In this document: positions 36,898-44,819 of the stretch, in pieces | Numbering within the stretch: the stretch's first letter is position 1 | How the letters are laid out: each line of letters begins with the position of its first letter | Assembly: GCA_022600195.1 (NCBI GenBank) | Contig: JAHZKX010000049.1 | Span: 79,573-143,572, forward strand | DNA length: 64,000 bases | Direction of reading: 5' to 3' | Source of the DNA: Planctomycetota bacterium | GTDB lineage: Bacteria; Planctomycetota; Planctomycetia; Planctomycetales; Planctomycetaceae | Position numbers and translations under genes: made by a program | Notes under the pieces: model-generated | The model's input: the letters and a program-made list of their open reading frames with translations, nothing else | What the model was told of the DNA's origin: nothing | The model's database searches: none

Positions 36898-39800
36898 TTA
36901 GTTTTCCAGCGTCAATAAAAATGCGATCAGGTCTGCCATCTCCTGCGCTTTGATTTTCTTTTCCAGGCCTTCCGGCATCAATGATTTTCCCGAACTTTTG
37001 ATCTCTTCGATATTCTCTCGCAAAATGGTAATCTCTTTGTTCTCTGCTTTTTTCACAGTGATGCTGGATGGGGTCTCATTCACGATGATGCCGGTTTCGA
37101 TCAATCCCGAATCTGTCACAACCACATACTCCAGAAAGTTTGGCGAAACTTCTTTATTGGGGTCCAGCACATGCACCAGAATTTCTGACGCTGTTCTGTT
37201 TTTGATCGTGGCCAGATTGGGACCGACTTCATAACCTTCTTTTCCCAGCTTATGACAGGTGAGACAATCACGCTTGAAGATTTTTTTCCCCTCGGCCAGA
37301 TCAGTTTTTAATGAAAGTGCCGGCTGATATTGCGAGATAATTTCACGACGAGGACTGAGAATATCGCCGGCAAACAGTTTTGTGGCCTGCTTTTTGATTT
37401 CCAGATTTGTACTTTTCAGAAGGATCGTCCGTCTGACCTGGGGAATCTGGCTGATGAAAACCGTTCTGTCGGAGATCGCGGCAAACAGTCTCAAAATCCA
37501 ACTTTGTCTTCGTAACAGACGATTCACGATTTCTGTTCTCACATTCGGAGTCAGAACGGGATACTGTTTGAGTAACAGGTCTGCCACTTTCGAATCGGTA
37601 AAACTGGTCAATGCTTCCACTGCAGAAATTTGAATGGCCTGGGGTTCACGTGCATCCAACAGTGGCATGAGCGCTGCCTCAGCCGTCGGTAAATCGGTAC
37701 AGCTTAATAATTCAATGGCCTGCTGGCGCACTGTGATCGTCTTGTTTCGATTAATGGCCACCTGTTTCGATTGTTCGATTTGCCGACGTATCAATTTTGC
37801 GGAGTCGGATGTTTCCTCTTTTGAGAATGTAAGAAGCGTTTTACCACCCCGTTTTAACCCCTGACCAATAGAGAGAACGATCAGGTTTTGAACATTGTCT
37901 GTTTTTTGAGTTTCACCGGGACAGCGATAGCGGGAAGCCAGTTCCAGAATTTTTTTTACTTCCGGATCCTGTCTTCGTGTGCCGATCACATTTGCAAGCT
38001 GGCTTAACAACAGTCTGGCTTCTGAGCTGGCAGCAAAATTGACATCAGCTAATAAACTCTCTAAAAATTCCGCAGTCGATTCTGACAGTGAACTGAGAAC
38101 GGCTGTCCGAATCCACATGTCTCCATGATCGCGACGCGCAATTTGATACAAGGCATTCGCGACCTTGGGATGGTTGAGTTCTCCTAAAGTGAATGCCGTT
38201 TGAAAGCGAACTCGTGGATCCTCATCGGCAGCCAACTCCAGAACTTTGTTTCGCAAATTTTCGCTCTGTTTCAGTTTTGGCTCGGCAAGTCGGATGGCAA
38301 CGCGCCGAATTTCCGGATCGCTGTCATTCAAAACGCGATGTAAGTTTTCATCGCTGAGTGCGTTTAATCCCTGAAGTGACCAGAGTGCATGCAATCTGGC
38401 CAGAGGGGATGTGCTTTGATTCAATAATCGATTCAGGAGTGGTACGGCTGACTGATCCTGTCGTTCGAATATCAGTCGATGCGCTGTATCCCGCCACCAG
38501 ACATTGGGGTTATCCAACTCGGCAACCAGTGTTTTGATATCTGCTGTGCCCAGACGTGGTTGTTTCGGTTTTTGGTAACCGGCTGGATAGGCTGGGGGAA
38601 CCATACGGTAAATCCGGCCTCGATCCCGGCCACTGGTCAGATCCAAGTGTGCTTTGATATCATCGGGGATTGACCAGGGATGTTCGATATTTTCACGGTA
38701 CATATCCAGAACGTGTAAAGTGCCATCGGGAGCGTTCAAAAAATTCACGGGGCGAAACCAGTTATCAGTCGAAGCCAGAAACTCAACATTTGCGTGTGCC
38801 CTTCTGGCTTTAAATGTGACGCCATCTGGCGTCATCAGATACCGCATGACCAGATTTCCAGCCACTTCTCCGATGAAAGTATTGCCATAATATTCTTCGG
38901 GATAAGCTGACCCCCGATAAATGGTGACGCCAGCGGAAGAGGTTACAAAGCCGGTGGCATTTTTTTCGCTGCGTGGCGAGCGGGAACTGGGATCAGAAGC
39001 CAGTCGTTTTGCATTGATGATTCTCCAGGGCTCGGGAGGGCTTGCGCGAAAAACGGAAATGGTATCACCCGCATCGGCTGAATTATTAATGGCAGACACA
39101 ACCGGTAAATAGCGATTGCGCGCCAGATACTTTGTAGGGAGCACAATGTGCATCAGGGGATTGCGAATGTTACAGATGAAACGGTTTCCCCAGTCATCAA
39201 ACGTATTCCCGAAACGAGCACCGCCGGAAATGACTTCGAAGGACTCTGTTCCTGCATCAAATCGAAAATCGCGGCGTCCCATATTAATGGGATCTGTTTT
39301 GGAGACGCCACTGGCCCGGATACTCCCTCCGTTGCTGCCACCTGCACCATAAATCTGATGATCAAGGCCCCATTTGAGATTATTCATCACTGCCTGCACA
39401 TTGAATTTGCGAAATCCGGTGAAGACTTTGCGTTTGATATCCGCTTTGTGATCCCCGTCTGTGTCTTTGAAGTACCAGATATCAGGTGTGGCAGAAACGT
39501 AGACGCCCCCTTTCCAGAATGCCAGACCTGTTGGCCAGGAAAGTTGATCAGCAAAAATGGTCGAGCGATCAAACTTTCCATCGCCGTCCACATCTTCTAA
39601 TACGCGCACTTTTCCGATGGGAGCCGATTTTTGTTCTGCCCAGGCTTCATCCAGAGACTTGTCTGTATAAGGGTAGTCATTCATTTCAATCACATACGCC
39701 AGCCCATTTTCGTCATACTGCATCGCAACCGGATCCGTGACAAGAGGCTCCGCAGCCAATAACTCCATACGAAAACCATTTTCCATACGGAACGATTTCA

Positions 39801-39984
39801 ACGCTTTTTCAGGAGACAGGGGTTTCAGGCGAGGTAGTACATCTGCCAGCGATTTGGAACTCGCCTTCTTTTTCTCAGCAGTCTTTTTTTCAGCAGAATT
39901 GAGCTGTTCGGTCAAAGCAATGAGAGAGATGAGGGCTACCACAGCCGAGAGCAATAAGGCCTGTTTGAAAATCAGCTGTCTCAT
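36898..39984 (-). CDS. PVC-type CxxCH heme-binding protein with beta-propeller-like and HEAT domains
   Basis: 1028 residues from the ATG at 39984 (GAGG seven bases upstream). A signal or anchor segment (LIFKQALLLSAVVALISLIALTEQ) is followed by a propeller-like domain typical of PVC membrane-bound dehydrogenases (about 60-480: MELLAAEPLVTDPVAMQYDENGLAYVIEMNDYP, then VRVLEDVDGDGKFDRSTIFADQL, then PDGTLHVLDMYRENIEHPW). HEAT-like repeats follow (about 500-860), and last a cytochrome-like domain (about 890-1028) with the heme motif CLTCHKLGKEGYEVGPNL and LADLIAFLL-type ending (MADLIAFLLTLEN). It is probably an exported redox enzyme on sugars or alcohols; the substrate is unknown. It converges with the lipoprotein gene across a terminator. 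Confidence 0.92.
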   Translation of the reverse strand: MRQLIFKQALLLSAVVALISLIALTEQLNSAEKKTAEKKKASSKSLADVLPRLKPLSPEKALKSFRMENGFRMELLAAEPLVTDPVAMQYDENGLAYVIEMNDYPYTDKSLDEAWAEQKSAPIGKVRVLEDVDGDGKFDRSTIFADQLSWPTGLAFWKGGVYVSATPDIWYFKDTDGDHKADIKRKVFTGFRKFNVQAVMNNLKWGLDHQIYGAGGSNGGSIRASGVSKTDPINMGRRDFRFDAGTESFEVISGGARFGNTFDDWGNRFICNIRNPLMHIVLPTKYLARNRYLPVVSAINNSADAGDTISVFRASPPEPWRIINAKRLASDPSSRSPRSEKNATGFVTSSAGVTIYRGSAYPEEYYGNTFIGEVAGNLVMRYLMTPDGVTFKARRAHANVEFLASTDNWFRPVNFLNAPDGTLHVLDMYRENIEHPWSIPDDIKAHLDLTSGRDRGRIYRMVPPAYPAGYQKPKQPRLGTADIKTLVAELDNPNVWWRDTAHRLIFERQDQSAVPLLNRLLNQSTSPLARLHALWSLQGLNALSDENLHRVLNDSDPEIRRVAIRLAEPKLKQSENLRNKVLELAADEDPRVRFQTAFTLGELNHPKVANALYQIARRDHGDMWIRTAVLSSLSESTAEFLESLLADVNFAASSEARLLLSQLANVIGTRRQDPEVKKILELASRYRCPGETQKTDNVQNLIVLSIGQGLKRGGKTLLTFSKEETSDSAKLIRRQIEQSKQVAINRNKTITVRQQAIELLSCTDLPTAEAALMPLLDAREPQAIQISAVEALTSFTDSKVADLLLKQYPVLTPNVRTEIVNRLLRRQSWILRLFAAISDRTVFISQIPQVRRTILLKSTNLEIKKQATKLFAGDILSPRREIISQYQPALSLKTDLAEGKKIFKRDCLTCHKLGKEGYEVGPNLATIKNRTASEILVHVLDPNKEVSPNFLEYVVVTDSGLIETGIIVNETPSSITVKKAENKEITILRENIEEIKSSGKSLMPEGLEKKIKAQEMADLIAFLLTLEN

Positions 39985-40153
39985 CAATCATCCTCTCAGA
40001 AAAGCACGATTTCAGGAGTGGCCCCATACATCTGACTTCCTGAGATTGTACCGGGCTACTTTAGGAAGGAATCTTAAATAATTGTAAATTGGCCTCTACT
40101 CATTCACAAGAGACAATCAGGTAATGCAAAGCGATTCGTTTGGGAGTGGATAC

Positions 40154-40190
40154 AAAAAAACTCTCTTCACGCGCACGCGAAGAGAGTTTG
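40154..40190 (-). terminator. Terminator of the redoxin gene
   Basis: On the minus strand, after the redoxin stop, an AAACTCTCTTC/GAAGAGAGTTT stem extended by CGCG pairs (one bulged base) closes on a tiny loop and is followed by seven T residues (the A run at 40154-40160 on the plus strand). A classic strong intrinsic terminator. Confidence 0.93.
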
Positions 40191-40212
40191 AATTTTTTGA
40201 TCAATCAAGTCG

Positions 40213-40806
40213 TTACACTGCAGGTTGACCGGTGAAGTATTCCGGTTCCTGGCCTGCCTGCCATTTAATGTTGCAGCCAATGCTGGGTTTCTGATTTTCG
40301 GTCACAGGGGCGCCAGCCAGAACAGCATCGCAGGCCACGCGTAGATCTGCACCGGTAATCGGTTTCTCATTCCCTGGACGACTATCGTCAAACTGTCCCC
40401 GATAGACCAGTTTTTGTTCCTGATCGAACAAGAAGAAATCCGGAGTGCAAGCGGCTTTGTACGATTTAGCAACTTCCTGAGTGGCATCGTATAAATAAGG
40501 GAAGTGATAACCTGCCGCATTGGCTTCCTCTGCCATTTTTTCCGGGCTGTCATCGGGGTGCGATGCGACATCATTCGAACTGATTCCCACGACCCCCAAT
40601 CCTTTTGACATATATTCATCCGCAAACGTTGCCAATGCTTCGCGCAGATGGACTACAAACGGACAATGATTACACATAAAGATTACCAGCAAACCTTTGG
40701 AATCCTGAAAGTCGCTGAGAGACACGTGATTTCCATCGACATTTTTCAATGAAAATTCAGGGGCCTGGGTTCCTAGAGGTAACATTGTTGAAGCAGTTTT
40801 AACCAT
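40213..40806 (-). CDS. AhpC/TSA-type redoxin (thioredoxin-fold protein)
   Basis: 197 residues, no signal peptide. The thioredoxin fold starts LPLGTQAPEFSLKNVDGNHVSLSDF and has an active-site-like CNHCPFVVHL motif (residues about 45-48, CxxC), then GISSNDVASHPDDSPEKMAEEA, YDATQEVAKSYKAACTPDFFLFD with the cis-proline-like TP, and YRGQFDD. This matches the thioredoxin-family/AhpC-like group common in many bacteria and annotated as thiol peroxidase-like or unknown redoxins. GGAG lies about eight bases before the ATG. Its own strong terminator follows. It starts 47 bases downstream of the coaD stop, so the two may share a transcript. The substrate is not known. Confidence 0.88.
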   Translation of the reverse strand: MVKTASTMLPLGTQAPEFSLKNVDGNHVSLSDFQDSKGLLVIFMCNHCPFVVHLREALATFADEYMSKGLGVVGISSNDVASHPDDSPEKMAEEANAAGYHFPYLYDATQEVAKSYKAACTPDFFLFDQEQKLVYRGQFDDSRPGNEKPITGADLRVACDAVLAGAPVTENQKPSIGCNIKWQAGQEPEYFTGQPAV

Positions 40807-40853
40807 GGTATGCTCTCCTTGTTTTACATCGACTAATAGCGTCGATTCAGATT

Positions 40854-41378
40854 CTATGGGGAATTTTTTAAATCAAATTTTTTAATTAAAGGGTGAACAA
40901 CCCGCTTAGGAACGAAGTCCTTCAGTTTTTCTGCTGCGACATCGCCACCCAGTTGTGCAATTTGTTTGATTAACGAGCTGGAAATATGTGTGTATTTTTC
41001 GCTGGCCATCAGGAAAACGGTTTCGATATCGGACGCCAGCGTTCTGTTAGCCAGTGACATGGTGAATTCCGCTTCGACATCGGTTAAAGTTCGCAGTCCT
41101 CGGAGCATGACGCCGCCGCCACACTCGCGCACAAAGTTCACCGCTAAACCCTGAAACGATTTGACTTCGACATTGGGAAAAGCAGACAGAAGTTCTTCCA
41201 ACATCTGCAGGCGTTCTTCAGCTGAGAATAATGGTTTCTTATCCGGATTGATTCCAACGCCCACTGTGATCTTGGAGTAAATCTCGGCCCCGCGCCCGAC
41301 AATATCGAGATGCCCGAGCGTAGGAGGGTCAAAACTACCAACATAAACAGCATGATGTCGGTTGAGCGTATTCGTCAC
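40854..41378 (-). CDS. coaD: Phosphopantetheine adenylyltransferase
   Basis: The fourth step of coenzyme A synthesis: ATP plus 4'-phosphopantetheine to dephospho-CoA. The nucleotidyltransferase motif AVYVGSFDPPTLGHLDIV, the substrate loop GLAVNFVRECGGGVMLRGLRTLTDVEAEFTMSLANR and the ISSSLIKQIAQLGGDV signature are all present. With the GTG start at 41378 (AGAAAGG upstream) the protein is 174 residues, close to the usual 160-170. An ATG at 41480 in the same frame would add 34 residues with no family match. Read towards the redoxin gene. Function is certain; the start is the only doubt. Confidence 0.95.
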   Translation of the reverse strand: MTNTLNRHHAVYVGSFDPPTLGHLDIVGRGAEIYSKITVGVGINPDKKPLFSAEERLQMLEELLSAFPNVEVKSFQGLAVNFVRECGGGVMLRGLRTLTDVEAEFTMSLANRTLASDIETVFLMASEKYTHISSSLIKQIAQLGGDVAAEKLKDFVPKRVVHPLIKKFDLKNSP

Positions 41379-41664
41379 AAAACTGCCTTTCTCGCGAAAT
41401 TCCTGCCAACTTGATTTTTCATTGTAACTGGAATCCTGTTCGATCCAAACGGACAGAATCCAATTTCTAAGATGAATCATAAGATTTGCACACTGGTCGC
41501 AGAAGTGAGGCTCCAGGAGTGAATTGCAAAATCACCAGCCTCGTTGTGTAATGGGAATAGTAAATATATTGTTTCCTGATAGATGTGAAGCAGACTCTCA
41601 ATTGATCATCTATTAACCGACCACTTAAATTCATTAACATCTCTATTTTCAGGAGCATCGTCGA

Positions 41665-42990
41665 ATGCGATTTTCTGTTTGTCGCTCAACAATTCAAACG
41701 GCATCTATCGGATTGATGCTGCTATTCTTCATCAGTTCCGTGTCTGCAGCACCCCAAAATCTGGCGGATGTTTCGAAGCTGTTAAAACAACCAACAAATA
41801 AAGAGAACCAGAAGCAGGTCCTTGATTTCTTTCAGAAACGCTATCAGAAAGAAAAAGATTTATCGAAAGGCGTGCATCGGCACTTACTCGAAAAAACTGA
41901 CGATGGCGGCGGTTATGCAGGCTGGTTTTTAAAAGCTGACCCAGAAGCGAACGTCGTCATCTACGCCGAAAAGAATCGTCAATGGCCTATGATTGCTCTG
42001 GGAGATTCGGGCTACTTTGCGCGAGTGGAACGGTTTCCTAATTTTTCTGCAGCCCATTATCGGTATAGTATCAATGGTCGCCGCCTGCCTGCTGGCAGAT
42101 TTAATCGTTTTGGCTTTGAAAGCTACGAGTGGAGACTGGAAAGTCTGAGACATAAGGGAGTACCTCAGGGAAAACTGATTCCAATGCCAGCCTTTAAAAG
42201 CACACGTCAATACCCGGGAACCGTCAGGGACTGGTGGGTCTATGTGCCGGCTCAATATTCAGAGACAAGTGGACCCGCGAAACTGATTGTTTTCACCGAT
42301 GGGAAAGGCTACTGTCACGGGGATGGGAACGCCACGATTGTCCTCGATAACCTGATCCACACCAAAAAAGTTCCGGTTTGCATCGCGGTTTTCATTAATC
42401 CCGGAGTGATTCCCGCTGGTTTAAAAGGAAAACAGGAATTTCGAAATCGCAGTAACGAGTATGATACCTGTACGGCTCAATACGCCACTTTTCTGGACGA
42501 AGAGATGTTACCTGTGGTTCGCAAACAGTATCGCATTTCTGATAAACCGGAAGACCATGTGATTTGCGGTGCCTCTTCCGGAGGGAGTTGTGCGTTTACA
42601 GCGGCCTGGCATCGAACTGATCTGTTTCAGAAAGTGATCTCCTTTGTAGGCAGTTTCTGCGATTTCCGCGGGATCAATGACTATCCCTCCCGAAAAAACA
42701 ACACGATTCCCCTCGATCAGTTTGGCCCCTGGAAGACAGCCCATGATTATCCCGGTCTGATCCGAAAACAAGACCCTCCCAAGCCAATCAAGACGTTTTT
42801 ACAGGATGGTGATAACGATTTAGACAATAAGCTGGGTAACTGGTTTCTGAATAACGAGAGGATGGCAGCAGCACTCGCTTATAGTGGATACGACTACTGG
42901 TTTGTGACCGGACATGGCATCCACAGCAGTCGTCATGGCAAAGCAGTATTACCCGATGCTCTGGTCTGGATCTGGAAAGACGGAAAATAA
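41665..42990 (+). CDS. Exported esterase (Fes/esterase D-like alpha/beta hydrolase)
   Basis: 441 residues with a signal peptide (IGLMLLFFISSVSAAPQ, cut near residue 29). After an N-terminal beta-rich module of about 120 residues, as in enterochelin-esterase-like proteins (YSINGRRLPAGRFNRFGFESYEW), comes the alpha/beta hydrolase: RDWWVYVPAQYSETSGPAKLIVFTDG, VCIAVFINPGVIPAG, the conserved RSNEYDTCTAQYATFLDEEMLPVV, and the nucleophile elbow CGASSGGSCAFTAAW. The final histidine lies in TGHGIHSSRHG. CAGGAG stands nine bases before the ATG. The family cleaves esters such as siderophores or feruloyl-xylan; the substrate here is not known. It stands alone on the plus strand. Confidence 0.86.
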   Translation: MRFSVCRSTIQTASIGLMLLFFISSVSAAPQNLADVSKLLKQPTNKENQKQVLDFFQKRYQKEKDLSKGVHRHLLEKTDDGGGYAGWFLKADPEANVVIYAEKNRQWPMIALGDSGYFARVERFPNFSAAHYRYSINGRRLPAGRFNRFGFESYEWRLESLRHKGVPQGKLIPMPAFKSTRQYPGTVRDWWVYVPAQYSETSGPAKLIVFTDGKGYCHGDGNATIVLDNLIHTKKVPVCIAVFINPGVIPAGLKGKQEFRNRSNEYDTCTAQYATFLDEEMLPVVRKQYRISDKPEDHVICGASSGGSCAFTAAWHRTDLFQKVISFVGSFCDFRGINDYPSRKNNTIPLDQFGPWKTAHDYPGLIRKQDPPKPIKTFLQDGDNDLDNKLGNWFLNNERMAAALAYSGYDYWFVTGHGIHSSRHGKAVLPDALVWIWKDGK

Positions 42991-43394
42991 AAACAGGCCA
43001 AAATAAGACTTATTTCCAGCGAATCGAAATAATCATTCATATTTTTATTTGACGAAACGCTAGTCACTCGATAAATTTACATGTGTAAGAATTCAACAGG
43101 AGTAAATGGTCTTGTTTTCTGAAGAGCAAGGAACCTGAAGAAAACAAATTATTGAGAAGAGTTGAATATCAGACCCTCTCATAATTTACCCGTTATTTAC
43201 CAGTTGAGAATTTACAATAACAGAAAAATGGATTTGTGTTCTGCAACTGGCGGAACAATGTTAGCTGCTTGTCGAGAAGAGTAAACTGCCTCAGAGTGAC
43301 CTGCCTTGAATACTGCGACAGCACGGAATTGATCGCTGGCTGGAACACAAGTGATTGTCTGAAGGTACATTTACTCATTCAAGGAGGATCACTT
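42991..43394. other. Intergenic region before the BON-like gene, with a sigma-70-like promoter
   Basis: 404 bases between the esterase and the BON-like gene. On the plus strand TTGACG (43049-43054), a 17-base spacer and TAAATT (43072-43077) make a fair sigma-70 promoter, which would give a 5' leader of about 310 bases to the BON-like gene at 43395. The rest is AT-rich with no convincing reading frame or strong hairpin. Confidence 0.45.
43049..43077 (+). promoter_or_regulatory. Candidate sigma-70 promoter
   Basis: TTGACG and TAAATT separated by 17 bases. It points towards the small BON-like gene. Planctomycete promoters are not well defined, so this is only a match to the general consensus. 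Confidence 0.4.
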
Positions 43395-43628
43395 ATGACT
43401 GTAGAGACGTATTCACAAAAAGCAAAAACACTCTCACGAAAGATTGAACAGACGATCGCCTTACGTACGGGAAGTCAGGTTCAATCTCTAAAAGTGGACA
43501 TTCTGGGGGAAATCGTCGTTCTTTCCGGGCGCACTGATTCCTTTTACCACAAGCAGCTTGCAACCCATGCCGCTTTAAGTGAAATCGATCAGTATGCGCT
43601 GACCAATAATATTCGTGTTGAACTCTAA
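43395..43628 (+). CDS. Small BON-like domain protein
   Basis: 77 residues with an excellent ribosome site, AAGGAGG at 43381-43387, seven bases before the ATG, which fixes the start. Residues about 15-77 follow the BON pattern: a helix (KAKTLSRKIEQTIALRTG), then VQSLKVDILGEIVVLSGRTDSFYHKQLATHAALSEI, where GEIVVLSGRTDS matches the typical G.V.L.G.V.s turn. There is no signal peptide, so unlike OsmY it should be cytoplasmic. Small BON-like proteins of this kind recur in planctomycetes; the function is not known. The open frame extends upstream to 43236, but that part has no support. Confidence 0.7.
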   Translation: MTVETYSQKAKTLSRKIEQTIALRTGSQVQSLKVDILGEIVVLSGRTDSFYHKQLATHAALSEIDQYALTNNIRVEL

Positions 43629-43730
43629 CCTGTGTCCAGGTTTACTGTCTCGCCTTCATGGCCATTTGAAACGAGTATCATCGATTGAAAGGCACTCTGG
43701 TCAAACGAGATCCATTCTAGTTGATTACCC

Positions 43731-43751
43731 GTTCCTGTAGGAAACAGGAAC
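43731..43751. terminator. Perfect hairpin between converging genes
   Basis: GTTCCTGT at 43731-43738 pairs perfectly with ACAGGAAC at 43744-43751 around AGGAA. It sits between the BON-like gene (stop 43628) and plsY (stop 43850), which converge. There is no T run on either side, so termination is only suggested by position. Confidence 0.45.
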
Positions 43752-43849
43752 AGCTTCAGCAAACTCCCGTTAACGAAAATCAAAACCAGCGAATTGATCA
43801 GGATGATCTTTTCTGGCTGGTTTGATTCATCCCGGGCCCAGGCTTTCTC

Positions 43850-44542
43850 TTACACTTCTTCATCCACTTTCGTCTCAGATGAAGTGTTTTCCGCGCTCTT
43901 TCGGCTGCCAAACTGAAATTTCTTTTCTTCCCCCCGCATGATTCGTCCCAGATTGCTCCAGTGACGCACGACAATTAACAGCGGGACGGCAATACTGAAA
44001 ACGGCAAGCCCCCATTTTTCCTGCGTGAAAGCAGAAGCCCCCAGCTGGATGAATTGCGCCACAGCAAAGGCAATGGCGGCAACAATGGAGCTAAGGGCCA
44101 CAATTCTTGTAATCAGAAATGTCAGAGCAAAGGCGCCCACGGCAATCAATGTTGACCAGGGCCCCAGAACCAAGATCACTCCCAGACTGGTGGCAACACC
44201 TTTTCCACCCCGAAAACCAAGCCAGACTGGAAACATGTGACCGAGAATCGTAGCCACGCCACTCAAAACTCTTACCTGGTCAAACTGAGGAGAATCAGAA
44301 GTTACAAATAAAGTCGGAATGAATAATACAGGAAGTAATCCCTTTAAGGCATCCAGTAGCAGAACAACTATCCCCCATTTTGCTCCCAACGTTCTTGCGA
44401 CATTGGTTGCACCAATATTCCCGCTACCCACGTTGCGAATGTCGGTTCCTGCAACCAGTTTCGCTGTCAACAGGCCGAAGGGAATCGAACCGGTCAGATA
44501 GGAAGCCACGGCAACAAAAATCCAAAAATAATCTGCAAACAT
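43850..44542 (-). CDS. plsY: Glycerol-3-phosphate acyltransferase PlsY
   Basis: A membrane enzyme that moves an acyl group from acyl-phosphate to glycerol-3-phosphate, the first step of phospholipid synthesis. Three conserved motifs are visible: GSGNIGATNVARTLG, DALKGLLPVLF and GHMFPVWLGFRGGKGVATSLGV. About six to seven hydrophobic segments follow the PlsY plan, beginning SYLTGSIPFGLL. The ATG at 44542 gives MFADYFWIFVAVASYLTGSIPFG, the usual family start, and 230 residues; upstream ATGs at 44581 and 44614 in the same frame would add 13 or 24 residues and cannot be excluded. A charged C-terminal tail of about 30 residues is extra. It faces the BON-like gene and is divergent from the AmmeMemoRadiSam fusion. 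Confidence 0.95.
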   Translation of the reverse strand: MFADYFWIFVAVASYLTGSIPFGLLTAKLVAGTDIRNVGSGNIGATNVARTLGAKWGIVVLLLDALKGLLPVLFIPTLFVTSDSPQFDQVRVLSGVATILGHMFPVWLGFRGGKGVATSLGVILVLGPWSTLIAVGAFALTFLITRIVALSSIVAAIAFAVAQFIQLGASAFTQEKWGLAVFSIAVPLLIVVRHWSNLGRIMRGEEKKFQFGSRKSAENTSSETKVDEEV

Positions 44543-44819
44543 GTGTTGGACAGTCTCGTATAATGCAAGGTGAGTCATTTCAGTAAAGAAACGGGCTGTG
44601 ATGATACTCGACATCGACCAGAAAACACAATAACAGGCTTAGATGCCTGATGAAGAATTTGACGCCATTTCCCTCCCTGCCTGAATGCAACAACGGCTCT
44701 AATCGCCGGTAAACTCATAAAGTTCCAACTTACTGTTGGCCCTGACCTTGTGAATGAATTATTCTGAACGTTCAGGGTGCCATGCCTATCTCGATTCTCT
44801 TTTTCGTTTCAACGTAATC

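Noticed and set aside
41379..41480. N-terminal extension of coaD
   Set aside because: CoaD proteins begin only a few residues before the AVYVGSFDP segment; the GTG at 41378 fits the family length.
43236..43394. Upstream extension of the BON-like gene
   Set aside because: A near-perfect ribosome site at 43381-43387 marks the start at 43395; the earlier codons match nothing.
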